Below are positions 26,402 to 36,900 of a stretch of DNA of 64,000 bases, one piece after another. Made by a program: the position numbers and the translations under genes. Below the pieces are notes generated by a model. It saw nothing but the letters and a program-made list of their open reading frames with translations, did not search any database and was not told the DNA's origin. This DNA comes from Photobacterium damselae. GTDB taxonomy: Bacteria > Pseudomonadota > Gammaproteobacteria > Enterobacterales > Vibrionaceae. Position 1 is the first letter of the stretch. Every line of letters begins with the position of its first letter. Location: positions 41,075 through 105,074 of the forward strand of contig NZ_PYOG01000013.1 of assembly GCF_003026815.1 (NCBI RefSeq), read 5' to 3'.

Positions 26402-27937
26402 ATGAATAAGAAGCTATTATTACTTCCGTCTGTTATTTCATTTATCGTAAGTGGTACTGCAACTGCTGGTGGATTTCAAGTTAATGAACATTCTGCAACC
26501 GGTTTAGGCCGTGCATTTGCAGGTGAAGCTGTTATTGCTGATAACGCCTCAGTGCTTGCTCGAAACCCTGCTGCTATGGCGATGTTTAAGCGTCCTGCGA
26601 TGTCTGTTGGTATGACGATTATCGATACTGATGTCACGGTTAAAAATGCTCAGTATCAAGCGCCAGGTGCTAATATCAATGCTAACTTTGATAAAGAGTC
26701 TATTTTTCACTTTGATGGTTTTGCAGGCTTTCCTGGGGTTGATCAAGATTGTAAAGGTCAGTTATGTAAACGAATGGCTGCGACTGCAATCAATGGTTTT
26801 TTAGAAAAGCATGGATTAGAAACTAAAATAGCTTGGCAAGATATTCCAGATCATATTTCTGTTCCAAAACTGCCTGCTATTCCTGAATTTGATATTTATG
26901 TACCTAAATACGATTCGGTCGATATATTACCTAATACAACTTTTACGCCAATTGCTGATGTATCTGAAATCGGACCAACAGAAATTGTACCGAACTTTTA
27001 TTATATTCGACCAATTAATGATAAATGGGCTGTAGGTATTGCTGCATTTTCAAACTTTGGAACAGGTACTGAGTTTAAGAGCAATTATCCGGCTTCTATC
27101 TTTGGTGGTAAAACTCAAGTTAAGAGCATGAATTTAGGTTTAAGCGCTTCTTATCGTATTAATCAATATTTAAGTTTAGGTGCGGGTTTAGACATCATTT
27201 ATGGGGTAGGTGAACTCTATCGTGATGCCGGTTTCGATGCTTCATTATCCGCATCATATAATGATAAACACTATAATTTAGGCAAGCATCACTTTGGCGC
27301 AAATGTGATTGATATTGATGCTTCGGGTGTTGCATTTGGTTGGAACGTTGGTGCGGTATACGAGTTAAACGCTAACCATCGTTTTGGTGTTAGCTACCGA
27401 CATAGTCCAGATCTTAAAGCTAAGGGCGATGTAATGATTGCAGGTAAAGATCATGATGAGATTACTGTTCCATTGCCTGATATTGCTGAGTTCTCTGGTT
27501 ATCATCTTTTAACTGATAAATTTGCTATGCACTACAGTGTTCAGTGGATTGGGTGGCGTGATTTTGACCAAGTATCATCAAAAGATTTAGCGATCAAAGA
27601 ATATGAATGGAAGAATTCATGGCATTACGCTTTAGGTGGTACTTACTATCTAAATGATACATGGACACTACGTGCTGGTTATATGTTTGATAAGAGTCCT
27701 GTCGATGAGCTTAAATCCATTTCGATTCCTGATTCAGATCGTCAATGGTATTCTGCAGGTGTGACCTATCATTATACGCCAAATGCGAGCTTTGATTTTG
27801 GTGCCGCTTATGTTCGTGGTGAGGATGTAAATGTAACGGAATACTTATCGCCTGAAATGCCTGAACTGGGTGCAATCAGCGCTGTTACTCGCGCAAATGC
27901 GTTCTTAATGGGTGTACAGTTTAGTTATCTCTTTTAA
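26402..27937 (+). CDS. OmpP1/FadL/TodX-family outer membrane transport protein
   Basis: This 511-residue protein has a signal peptide (cleavage near residue 22, TATAGG) and then the FadL hallmark start GGFQVNEHSATGLGRAFAGEA followed by the NPA box (ARNPAAM). The remainder is a beta-barrel with alternating strands and a C-terminal FSYLF, the typical outer-membrane signature with terminal phenylalanine. FadL proteins form channels for hydrophobic substrates such as long-chain fatty acids. Its place right after the GAG locus is suggestive but it has its own upstream region and terminator; the substrate is unknown. Confidence 0.9.
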   Translation: MNKKLLLLPSVISFIVSGTATAGGFQVNEHSATGLGRAFAGEAVIADNASVLARNPAAMAMFKRPAMSVGMTIIDTDVTVKNAQYQAPGANINANFDKESIFHFDGFAGFPGVDQDCKGQLCKRMAATAINGFLEKHGLETKIAWQDIPDHISVPKLPAIPEFDIYVPKYDSVDILPNTTFTPIADVSEIGPTEIVPNFYYIRPINDKWAVGIAAFSNFGTGTEFKSNYPASIFGGKTQVKSMNLGLSASYRINQYLSLGAGLDIIYGVGELYRDAGFDASLSASYNDKHYNLGKHHFGANVIDIDASGVAFGWNVGAVYELNANHRFGVSYRHSPDLKAKGDVMIAGKDHDEITVPLPDIAEFSGYHLLTDKFAMHYSVQWIGWRDFDQVSSKDLAIKEYEWKNSWHYALGGTYYLNDTWTLRAGYMFDKSPVDELKSISIPDSDRQWYSAGVTYHYTPNASFDFGAAYVRGEDVNVTEYLSPEMPELGAISAVTRANAFLMGVQFSYLF

Positions 27938-27955
27938 CTAAATAGAAAAGAATAT

Positions 27956-27988
27956 AAAAAAACCGAACAATGAAGTTCGGTTTTTTTA
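27956..27988. terminator. Terminator after the FadL-type gene
   Basis: A-rich left arm continuing into ACCGAAC pairs with GTTCGGT followed by seven T residues, giving a terminator usable in both directions. Confidence 0.88.
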
Positions 27989-28089
27989 ATCTCTTTACAG
28001 AGTAATATCAGTCTAACTAATTACTTATTCATCTCTCCGTTATAGTACTTATAACAGGAGAATGGAACAACTAACGACTCAGATTGGTA

Positions 28090-28812
28090 TTAGTCTGCAA
28101 TTTCTGCGTTGTGGTAAACGTTCTGAACGTCATCACAATCGTTTAGCATATCAAGGAATTTCTCGAAAGATGCTACATCGTCACCAGCAAGCTCAACCAT
28201 TGTTTGAGGAACAAATGAGATTTCCTCAACATCTAGAGTCACTTCAGGCATAGTTGCTGCTAAAGCATTTTTAACTTTGAAGAATTCTGTGTGTGGTGCG
28301 TAAACAGTGATCACGCCATCTTCACAAGTGATGTCAGTCACGTCAGCGTCTTCCATCATAAGGTTCTCAAGAACCACTTCTTCATCTTCGCCTTTGAATT
28401 CAAACACAGCTTGGTGTTCAAACATGTGGCCACAAGTACCTGGGCTACCAATTTTCGCGTTGTTCTTCACGAAGCACTGACGAACATCCATAAAAGTACG
28501 GTTGTTGTTATCAGTTAGACAGTCAACGATAACCATGCAGTTACCAGGACCAAAGCCTTCATAGCGAGCTGTTGCGTAATCTTCACCAGCACCACCTTTC
28601 GCTTTGTCGATCGCTTTTTCGATTACGTGACTAGGTACTTGGTCTTTTTTCGCTTTTTCGATTAGGCGACGAAGTGCTAGGTTACTTTCTGGATCAGGAC
28701 TACCGTTTTTTGCACAAACGTAGATCTCTTTACCATATTTAGAGTAAACCTTGATTTTAGCGCCCTGTGTTTTAGCCATGGACAGCTTACGTACTTCGAA
28801 TTTTCTTCCCAT
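28090..28812 (-). CDS. YebC/PmpR/TACO1-family protein (YeeN type)
   Basis: This 240-residue protein belongs to the YebC family, whose members either regulate transcription or relieve ribosome stalling at difficult motifs. The start [19 protein letters not shown] marks the YeeN-like branch rather than canonical YebC (which begins MAGHSKW). The [23 protein letters not shown] region and the acidic C-terminal domains are as expected. Start 28812 is preferred over an upstream in-frame codon at 28854, since it gives the family's usual N terminus. It stands alone, convergent with the FadL gene. A hairpin (GTTATA/TATAAC at about 28038-28054) lies downstream but lacks a T-run. Confidence 0.9.
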   Translation of the reverse strand: MGRKFEVRKLSMAKTQGAKIKVYSKYGKEIYVCAKNGSPDPESNLALRRLIEKAKKDQVPSHVIEKAIDKAKGGAGEDYATARYEGFGPGNCMVIVDCLTDNNNRTFMDVRQCFVKNNAKIGSPGTCGHMFEHQAVFEFKGEDEEVVLENLMMEDADVTDITCEDGVITVYAPHTEFFKVKNALAATMPEVTLDVEEISFVPQTMVELAGDDVASFEKFLDMLNDCDDVQNVYHNAEIAD

Positions 28813-29196
28813 GAGGAATAACTCTCTTTGTTCGGGTTTGGGTATATTAACCACCCAATTTTATCAGCTAGAGTCCCTATAAGGCTAGTATTTACCTATA
28901 TAAACCAACAAAAAAGACATTTGTCAGGCAAATTTAAATAGTTTCTTAAATAGTGTGCATAAGATGATCGCGCAAAATTTTATCTTTGTAGCTCTATGTT
29001 CTGGGAATGTAGCAATCGGGTAATATTTTTGTATTTTCATCAGGTGAAAATATTGATTAATTATTTTAATTCTCTTTTTTCTCAATATGCGAGAATTAAG
29101 CGATAAATTTTTTATTTAATTCTTATATTGTAAGAATTTGACTTGTCTCTATGACTTAGGGTGGTTATAACTTCATTATCACTTAAATACCGAGAA
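28813..29196. promoter_or_regulatory. Divergent intergenic region with inverted repeats before the IclR gene
   Basis: Three inverted repeats lie in this AT-rich gap: ATTTTCA-N5-TGAAAAT at 29033-29051, TTAATTCTC-N16-GAGAATTAA at 29066-29099, and AATTCTTA-N5-TAAGAATT at 29118-29138. The last two share the AATTCT half-site and are good candidates for binding by the IclR protein encoded just downstream. No other coding signal is seen. Confidence 0.45.
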
Positions 29197-29931
29197 ATGA
29201 TTGTGACTTATTCCCTAAGCGCCAATGAGAAGTTGCTGCAAGTTTTAATTCATATTGCAGCATCCAATAAACCGTTACATGCTCAGCAGTTAAGTAATGA
29301 AACGGGAATGCCAATCAGCAGTTTATATCGTTATTTAGCACTGTTACGTGGCTGGAACTTAGTAGAAGAGAATCATAGTCAAAATACTTACAGTGCAGGC
29401 CCTGCAGCTCTTCAACTACAGCGCAATTTTCATACCCATTCGCCATTACCTGATGGTGTTCGACCTGTTCTTAAGCGTTTACAGCAGCAAACTGGTGAAA
29501 TGTCAGCTTATATGGTGCCTGTTGGTTTTAATGCATTGTGTGTCGATAGTATTGATAGCCCGTATGCCCTACGTTGTAGCTATGAAAAAGGCCAAAGCCA
29601 GCCATTGATTCGTGGTGCATCAGCAAAAGTGATCTTGGCTCATTTGTCTTTATCTCGTCAGCTGATGATCTTAGCGCATTACGGCATTACTGATCAGTTT
29701 GAAATTGATCGGTGGATGACAGAGTTAGAACTTATCAAGCAAGATGGTTTTGCCCTTAGTACCTCCGAAATTGACCCTGGTGTTTCAGGTGTAAGTGCTC
29801 CTGTATTTATCGGAAATAAAGTCGCTGGTGCTGTGAGTGTGATGGCTCCTGCTGAGCGAATTAATAGTCGTAAAAACAAAATAGTCATGTGTGTACTACA
29901 AGCTGCTCGCGCTTTACCACCTCAGCACTAA
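29197..29931 (+). CDS. IclR-family transcriptional regulator
   Basis: This protein of about 244 residues has an N-terminal winged helix-turn-helix (residues about 10-70: LHAQQLSNETGMPISSLYRYLALLRGW) and a C-terminal IclR effector domain with IRGASAKVILAHLS and the family-typical GVSGVSAPVF stretch. The start is uncertain: ATG 29197 has GAGAA upstream, while a GTG at 29161 would add 12 residues. It is followed after 45 bases by an arginase-family hydrolase, probably its co-transcribed target. IclR proteins often sense aromatic or small organic acids; the ligand here is not known. Confidence 0.88.
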   Translation: MIVTYSLSANEKLLQVLIHIAASNKPLHAQQLSNETGMPISSLYRYLALLRGWNLVEENHSQNTYSAGPAALQLQRNFHTHSPLPDGVRPVLKRLQQQTGEMSAYMVPVGFNALCVDSIDSPYALRCSYEKGQSQPLIRGASAKVILAHLSLSRQLMILAHYGITDQFEIDRWMTELELIKQDGFALSTSEIDPGVSGVSAPVFIGNKVAGAVSVMAPAERINSRKNKIVMCVLQAARALPPQH

Positions 29932-29976
29932 GCTGCGTGGTATTTGTTATAACATATTGAGTTTAAGGAAGTATCG

Positions 29977-30948
29977 ATGTTTGTTGATCATTTAAAGCGT
30001 CTATTTATGTCTGAACAGATAGAACATAAAACGGCATCATCACGCATGTTCATTACTCCTTATGCTCAACAGCGAGAGCGTGGCATTGTACTTTTGGGGG
30101 TAGTATCGGACTTAAGCCTTGGTTTTCATCGCAGCCGAGATGAAGCCAAAGATGGTCCTGAAAGTATTCGCCAAGTATTACCAAAAATTCATACTCACGG
30201 ACATTTACCTGTTTATGATGCAGGTAATATTGAACTCGAACAAAGTCATTTTACTGCCGTTGCTCAACAGCAATATTTGACTTTATGTGAATTATTACAA
30301 CAAGGACAATTGCCTGTCGTTCTTGGTGGTGGACATGAAATTTCGGTTGCTAGTTATCAGGCTGTGTCCGATGTTATGGCTCAGTTGCATCATATAGATA
30401 AGACGACAACAGAGACTGATATTGCTCAGTGTGTTCGTGTCGGGGTCATTAACTTTGATGCCCACTTTGAACTTAGACCTGCATTGTCGATGAAACCGGG
30501 TTCTGCTTTTCATATGGCTGCAAATTACAGCCGAGAAAAAGGTCGTGAATTTAATTATTTAGGTCTTGGTATTTGTGAGCATGCTAACTCTCAGGCCATG
30601 TTTAAATTAGCCGATGAATTGGGATGTCGCTGGTTATTAGATAATCAGATGACAACACGCAATAAGAAGAAAGTTCAAGCAGTTTTAGATGGATTTATTG
30701 ACAGTGTTGATCATATTCATTTGAGCGTGGATATGGATGTGTTTTCTTCTACTGTTGCCCCTGCTGCCAATATGACGAATATGGGGGGAGTCAGTCTCTC
30801 TGTTGTAGAGTGGGCTCTCAAGTACATTATGGAAAGTGGCAAAGTGAAGTTAGTTGACTTAGCTGAGTTAAACCCTGAATTTGATTATGAGCATCGTACC
30901 GCTAAGTTAGCAGGTAAGCTTGTTCATGCGATTGCTCGAAATTTATAG
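29977..30948 (+). CDS. Arginase/agmatinase/formimidoylglutamase-family hydrolase
   Basis: This 323-residue ureohydrolase has the manganese-binding motifs of the family: GGGHE near residue 113, NFDAHFELR near 155 and SVDMDVFSS near 248, with a final glutamate in LAELNPEFD. The segment FHRSRDEAKDGPESIRQVLP near the N terminus and the replacement pattern FELR resemble formimidoylglutamases (HutG) more than arginases. No other histidine-utilisation gene is adjacent; the only partner is an IclR regulator, so another guanidino or formimino substrate is possible. AAGGA lies seven bases before the start. A strong terminator follows. Confidence 0.8.
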   Translation: MFVDHLKRLFMSEQIEHKTASSRMFITPYAQQRERGIVLLGVVSDLSLGFHRSRDEAKDGPESIRQVLPKIHTHGHLPVYDAGNIELEQSHFTAVAQQQYLTLCELLQQGQLPVVLGGGHEISVASYQAVSDVMAQLHHIDKTTTETDIAQCVRVGVINFDAHFELRPALSMKPGSAFHMAANYSREKGREFNYLGLGICEHANSQAMFKLADELGCRWLLDNQMTTRNKKKVQAVLDGFIDSVDHIHLSVDMDVFSSTVAPAANMTNMGGVSLSVVEWALKYIMESGKVKLVDLAELNPEFDYEHRTAKLAGKLVHAIARNL

Positions 30949-31063
30949 TGTAAATAGATACAAACTTATTGATTTTATCTGGTTAACCGACCCATTTAAC
31001 TGGTTAAATCAGTAAGTTGTATGCTCTGGTCTTATTTTATTTCCCTTATGCTAGTCATAATCA

Positions 31064-31100
31064 GGGAGCAAGTTGCATTGTACTTGCTCCCTTCTTTTTG
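31064..31100. terminator. Terminator after the arginase-family gene
   Basis: GGGAGCAAGT and ACTTGCTCCC form a ten-pair stem with an eight-base loop followed by a T-rich run; it lies between convergent genes. Confidence 0.82.
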
Positions 31101-31176
31101 TTTTCCTAAACCTTATTTATAGCTTCATCTATTCTCTCTATAACTGACTGTGTTATCTGGCTTGGATATAGTCGAA

Positions 31177-32613
31177 TTACTTCATCAAACTTGGAGACTT
31201 AATGGCTTTTTTAGCTAACTCTTTAGCAAATGCTGTAATGTCTTGCTCGATAAGTGACATATTCTGATAAATATCACTTGGCTCTACCGTCATTATTTGG
31301 CGGTTGTGCATAATGATTTTACCATTGACGATTGTGGTATCTACGTTGCTGGGGTTGGCTTGGTAAACTAGAGTTGCGTACGGATTATAATTAGGATGCA
31401 TGTTTGCAGATTGTGTTTCGACAATAATAATATCGGCTTTTTTCCCTACTTCTAGCGAACCTATTTGCTTGTCCATATGAAGTGCTCTTGCTCCTCCAAT
31501 TGTTGCCATTTCAATGACTTGCTCTGGAATCATAATCGTTCGATCTTGATATTTTAATCGTTGCATATTCGCTGCATAACTTAATGTACGCCATAAATCG
31601 ACTTGATTTGAACTCATTGGTCCATCAGTGCCTAGCCCTATTGCAATATCTTGCTGATACATAGGCCAAGCAGGTGCAATACCGGTTGCACCTTTTGCAT
31701 TTGCCATTGGGTTATAAGCAACGCCAGCACCCGATTGTTTAATTAGATTAATATCATTTGGCTCTAAATGAATAGCATGAGCTAATACCATTCGATTATT
31801 CAGAACTCCTATTTTTTCTAGCCAAGCAATTGGACTCAATTTTTCTGTGTTATCACTGATACGTTCAGCTTCGTTATTAAACTCACTGGTATGGATCAAA
31901 ATAGGCACATTAAGTTTTTCAGATAAGATATTAATTTCTTTTAGTTTTTGTTCTGAAACTGTATATACCGCGTGAGGTGCAAAAGCTGGGGTAATCAACG
32001 GGTCGTTTTTATATTGTTCAATAAAGTTTTTGGCATATTCAATTCCACCATAAGGTTTTGGGGCATCGACAACGGGGAACTTAATGACTGTTTCACCTAA
32101 TACCGCTCGCAGGCCTATTTCCTTTGTTGCTTTAGCCATTTCATCCATATGATAGTACATATCTGCATATGTAGTGACGCCACTTTGTGCTAAGTCAAGC
32201 GTCCCAAGGCGGGTTGCTTGATAAATAACATTTCGACTGAGCTTTTCTTTTTCCAGAGGGAAAAAATATGCAAATAGTCGATTTTCAATGCCTTCTTCGC
32301 CTAATCCTCGAAAGGCAATCATAGGTAAGTGATTGTGAGTATTTATCATTCCTGGCATGACAATCCCATCTTTAGCATCAATCGTATGCTCTGATTGATA
32401 CTTAGACAGAAGTGATTCCTCTCCAATTGCAATAATTTTATCGTGATCAATGACGATGATGCCATCTTCAATAACTTTTTTATTTTTATCCATGGTTAAG
32501 ATCTGACCGTTTTTAATGATCAGACTGGCATGATATGGCTGTTGGGCCTGGCTCGCGAGAGATGAACTACTAAAAAAGAGTATAGAGATAAGAGATACTG
32601 CCGTTAATTTCAT
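31177..32613 (-). CDS. Exported metal-dependent amidohydrolase (MtaD/cytosine deaminase-like)
   Basis: This 478-residue protein has a signal peptide (cleavage near residue 20, SSLASQ), unusual for this enzyme group, which places it in the periplasm. The amidohydrolase core is complete: the first metal pair in NTHNHLP near residue 95, HAVYTVSE, HTSEFNNE, AHAIHLE and the metal aspartate in GTDGPMSSNQ. The layout resembles 5'-methylthioadenosine/S-adenosylhomocysteine deaminases and related aminohydrolases. The true substrate cannot be told. A C-terminal composite beta domain ends the chain. It stands alone on the minus strand. Confidence 0.85.
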   Translation of the reverse strand: MKLTAVSLISILFFSSSSLASQAQQPYHASLIIKNGQILTMDKNKKVIEDGIIVIDHDKIIAIGEESLLSKYQSEHTIDAKDGIVMPGMINTHNHLPMIAFRGLGEEGIENRLFAYFFPLEKEKLSRNVIYQATRLGTLDLAQSGVTTYADMYYHMDEMAKATKEIGLRAVLGETVIKFPVVDAPKPYGGIEYAKNFIEQYKNDPLITPAFAPHAVYTVSEQKLKEINILSEKLNVPILIHTSEFNNEAERISDNTEKLSPIAWLEKIGVLNNRMVLAHAIHLEPNDINLIKQSGAGVAYNPMANAKGATGIAPAWPMYQQDIAIGLGTDGPMSSNQVDLWRTLSYAANMQRLKYQDRTIMIPEQVIEMATIGGARALHMDKQIGSLEVGKKADIIIVETQSANMHPNYNPYATLVYQANPSNVDTTIVNGKIIMHNRQIMTVEPSDIYQNMSLIEQDITAFAKELAKKAIKSPSLMK

Positions 32614-32996
32614 TGGTAAATTAATTTATGGATAGGAAAAGAGGACGAAAGAATAGAGAGGTTATTTATTAGTGTAAACGTTTGCTTTTGATGTAATGAA
32701 TATTTTGTGCATTGCGTCAACATTATATTTAAGTCAATTAACTCATTTAAGATCATGTTTCTGCATAGAGGTAGTGTGCTAGCAGTCCAGAGAGCTTTGT
32801 TACTTTAAGTTACTTTCTAAATTTAACTAATAATACAGCTATTTCAACACCTTGATGTCATTTTGGTATCATAGATAGCATGGTAGGCATAGATTGTTTG
32901 ACAAAAACATACAAAACCAAGCTCTATGGGTTTGTTGTTATTTATTCTTATTATGTATAATGCTACTTGGGAATATTAAGTCGAAATTATTTGGTT
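32614..32996. other. Intergenic region, nothing definite
   Basis: This AT-rich 383-base gap separates the exported amidohydrolase from the VirK/YbjX gene. I see no open frame of quality, no strong hairpin and no clear promoter; it presumably holds both divergent promoters. Confidence 0.5.
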
Positions 32997-33887
32997 ATGA
33001 ATTTATACGAACAGGCACAATTGGCGAACCGTCATAAAAAATCGGGAAAGAACAAGGCGGTTGTAAAGTACATGGTGAGAGCACTGATTCATGCCGCTCA
33101 GTTTAAAAGAATGAGTGCGTATTTTCATCAAGGTAACCGCTTGAAACTGTTTGAAAAGCAACCTAATTTCGTGACTAAGTGTATTACTCCTTATCTCAGA
33201 GACGGTTTTACTAAAGACCAGCGTGTTGATATTTTAATTAATCATTATCAATGGTTTGAACAAGTATTTACAGCTCAAGCCCAATGCGCAATCTATCAAG
33301 ATAATGTGGTTCTTTGTGAATTGTCGATTGATGAAGAACGTTATTTTGTAACACTAAGTTTTGAGCGTAATTCACGAAAAGAAGGTGAATTGACCCTATC
33401 TCTTTGTGATGAACAGCATAATAAATACTACGTTATTGCATTTACCTATATTGCTGGTGACTTTTATATTGGCTGTATGCAAGGTGGGGCGAATGATAAT
33501 GGGTTTAGTCGTAAGTTTACAAAAGCATTTTACGGTTTGCGTCCAAAGTCTTTTATGGTTGAAACCATGCAGTTACTGGCTCAGTTATTACATATCCCAC
33601 ACCTTTATGCGGTGAAGAATTCAGGCCATATCTATAATGCCAAGCGTTATGGCAAAAAAGCTCAAACGATCAATTTAAATTATGATCAGTTATGGGAAGA
33701 GCATGATGGAGAGGTTTATGATGAATGGTTTTATCAATTGCCATTAGAGTCTAAACGTCGTGCAATGGAAGATATTAAGCGTCCTAAGCGAAAAATGTAT
33801 CGTGAACGATATGAATGGCTTGATGGTTACAAAGATCAGTTGGCGCAATCATTAGAGCCATTGTTGAACTCTTCAACGGTAAAATAG
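32997..33887 (+). CDS. VirK/YbjX (DUF535) family protein
   Basis: This 296-residue cytoplasmic protein matches the DUF535/VirK/YbjX family, with the central region FYIGCMQGGANDNGFSRKFTKAFYGLRPKSFMVE and the segment LYAVKNSGHIYNAKRYGKK as landmarks. Family members are linked to membrane stress and antimicrobial-peptide tolerance in enterobacteria, but the biochemical function is unknown. The start at ATG 32997 is preferred to a TTG at 32967. It appears monocistronic, ended by a shared terminator with the RND operon. Confidence 0.82.
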   Translation: MNLYEQAQLANRHKKSGKNKAVVKYMVRALIHAAQFKRMSAYFHQGNRLKLFEKQPNFVTKCITPYLRDGFTKDQRVDILINHYQWFEQVFTAQAQCAIYQDNVVLCELSIDEERYFVTLSFERNSRKEGELTLSLCDEQHNKYYVIAFTYIAGDFYIGCMQGGANDNGFSRKFTKAFYGLRPKSFMVETMQLLAQLLHIPHLYAVKNSGHIYNAKRYGKKAQTINLNYDQLWEEHDGEVYDEWFYQLPLESKRRAMEDIKRPKRKMYRERYEWLDGYKDQLAQSLEPLLNSSTVK

Positions 33888-33910
33888 CTGTAACCAACTT
33901 TTGGAATAAA

Positions 33911-33943
33911 AATAGCGGGAGCATCATACTCCCGCTATTTTTT
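33911..33943. terminator. Bidirectional terminator
   Basis: AATAGCGGGAG and CTCCCGCTATT form an 11-pair stem with a seven-base loop, flanked by A- and T-runs on both sides; it serves the VirK/YbjX gene and the RND operon. Confidence 0.92.
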
Positions 33944-33953
33944 TCACTGTTAT

Positions 33954-36900
33954 TTATGCTGTCTCTACTTTGACACGGAAAAACATGGCATAAAATAGAG
34001 GAATAACCAGTAGGGTTAATAAAGTAGCAAAGAGTAAACCAAACATAATGGTTACTGCCATGCTCTTAAAGAACGGGTCAATAAGAAGTGGCGCTACCCC
34101 TAATATGGTGGTAAATGCACCCAACAATACTGGTCTTGCACGACTAATTGCCGCATCAATAATTGCCTGATAAGGCGCTTTGCCTTCTAAAATTTCAGCG
34201 TCGGCCTGATCAACCAATACAATGGCATTTTTAACCATCATACCGATTAAGCTTAAGAATCCCAAAATCGCCATAAATTCAAATGGAGTCTGGAAGATAA
34301 TTAGGCCTATTGTTACACCAATTAATGCCAGCGGAGCTGTTAGCCAAATCACCAGAGGTTGGCGAATGGCATTAAACATAAAGATTACCGACAAAATCAT
34401 TGCTGCAAATCCGTAAGGCGCTGAAATAGCAAGACCTTCGTTAGCATCTTTTGAAGCTTTATATTCACCATACCAAGTTAATTGATAGCCTGGTGGTAGC
34501 TCAATTGCTTCAATTTTATCTTTAACATTATTAAATGCATCTGCGGTTAGTACTCCTGGCGCAGGATCGGCCTGAACTAGCAGAGTTGGCATACGGTCAA
34601 TACGACGTAATATCGCATCTTCCCAAACCACATCTACAGATTCAACCAACTGACTAACAGGAATAAATCCACCAACGGTATGACTGTATACTTCTGTATT
34701 TTCAATCGCTCGTTGATGATCGCGCTCACTTTGTGGTGCTCGTACAACAATTGGGATCAGATCATCACCTTCACGATATACACCCACATTTCGTCCAGAT
34801 AAGGTTTGAGCAATCGCTTGGTTTATTTCTTGCGTAGTTAAACCAAAGCGCTGAGCCTCTTCTGCTGAATAGACAGGACGAAGGACTGGTACTTGTTGTC
34901 GCCAGTCGTCTTGTACCGCAATCAGTTGAGGATCGTTTAGCATGATTGCTTTTGCTTGCTCTGCTAATTGTCGTAGTACTTTACTGTCAGGGCCCTTAAA
35001 GCCGGCTTCAATCTTTTTGCCACCCCCACGGCCTAACATAAACTTCCATACTTTAATTGAAGCATCTGGATATTTTGCATCAAGCTCGCTTTGTAATTTA
35101 CCAAGCAGCGGAGCGATTTTGGTGTAGTCATCAATATCGATCAATAACTGACCATAGCTTGGGTTACGAGCCTCTGGTGCATAAGTCAGCATAAAGCGTA
35201 AACCGCCACCACCGATGAAGCTGGTGATATTCGTAATGCCTTCTTTGACTTTTACATCTTGTTCAATTTGTGCAACCAGTTTTTCGGTTCGCTTAATATC
35301 AGAACCTTGAGGAAGATAAACATCAACCACAAACTGTGGGCGCTGGGACTCTGGCATAAAACCAGGTGGTACAAAGCGCACAGCATAAACAGCAACGCCA
35401 AGCATCACTAGTAACAGTGTAGTACTCATAGCTCGATGCGCTAGCACCCAAGTTAATACTGTCTTATAGCCCGTTACCATTTTACTTGGCTTACTACCTG
35501 GTACCTTTGGCTTAACTTTTAAGAAGTCATAGCAGAGCATTGGGGTGACAGTGACTGCAAATACCCAACTTAAGAACATAGAGTATAAGATCACCCAAAA
35601 TAGTGAGCCCGCATATTCGCCCATATCAGATGGTGATAAGCCGATAGCACTAAAAGCACAGATACCAACGACAGTACCACCAAGCAGTGGCCATTTGGTC
35701 GAGTTCACTATATCTGAAACAATGGTTGCACGATCTTCTTCGGGGTTATTTTGCAAACGAACTAAGACACCATCTGTAACTACAATGGCGTTATCAACCA
35801 GCATACCCAATGCAATGATCAGAGCACCAAGAGAGATACGCTGCATCGCAATATCTTCAATGAGCATGATGCACAGGGTTCCAGCAACGGTTAGCAGTAG
35901 GACAAAACCGATAATGATCCCTGAGCGTAGGCCCATGAAAACTAGGAGTACAATAAATACAATAACAACGGCTGCAATTAAGTTATCGATAAAATTGGTA
36001 ACAGAATCACGAACTGAATCAGACTGCATGGAGATGACATGCAATTCCATCCCCAAAGGACGCTGACCCTCTAATTCGGCGATACGAGCTTTAACCGCAT
36101 CACCCATATCGACCACATTACCACCTGTTACATTGGAGATACCAAAGCCAATCGCCCGCTCTCCGTTGTATCGCATCAACATAGACGAAGGCTCTTTATA
36201 CCCTCGTTTTACGGTTGCAATATCACCCAGTCTTAATACGGTGTTGTTTTCACCTACGCCTACTTGTAAGTTCTTCAGATCGTTAAATGAACGAATACTA
36301 GAACTTGGAATAACTGGAATACGCATTGAGTCGGTTTCGATACTGCCAGCAACCGTTACCAAGTTTTGTTTTTGAAGAACTTGGAAGACTTTCTCCGCCG
36401 ATAACCCAAATTGTGCTAAACGCTCGCTAGAGATCTCAACAAAAATGGTCTCTTGTTGTTCTGCAAGTGTGGCTGTTTTAGCAACACCTGGGACAAGAAC
36501 TAATTCTCTGCGTAGGCTATCGACATAGTCTTGTAGCTGTTTATCGGTAAACCCATCCCCGGTTACCGCAAAAAATAATGCATAAACATCTGAGAAATCA
36601 TCGTTAACAATAGATGGTCCAGCCCCTGGCGGTAACTGGCGCTGAGCATCATTAACTTTACGGCGCAATTTATCCCAGACTTGTTGTAAATCGGCAGAGC
36701 TTTTTGCAAACTCTAGCTTGATTTCAACGGTAACTTCCGACATCCCCTGTTTGGAAACCGATTTAACCTCTTTTAATTCTTGTAGAGATTGTACGGCCCC
36801 TTCAATAACATCTGTTACTTCGTCAGAAACTTCTTGTGCAGTCGCTCCTGAATAAGGGGTATTAATGACCGCTTGGCGAATAACAAATTCGGGATCTTCA

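Noticed and set aside
28027..28062. Hairpin downstream of the YebC-family gene
   Set aside because: The stem CTCC-GTTATA/TATAAC-GGAG is good but no T-run follows on either strand, so it is not listed as a terminator.
35545..36066. Long plus-strand frame inside the RND permease gene
   Set aside because: The 173-codon frame is antisense to a full-length conserved permease and contains many rare-type residue runs; it is a shadow.
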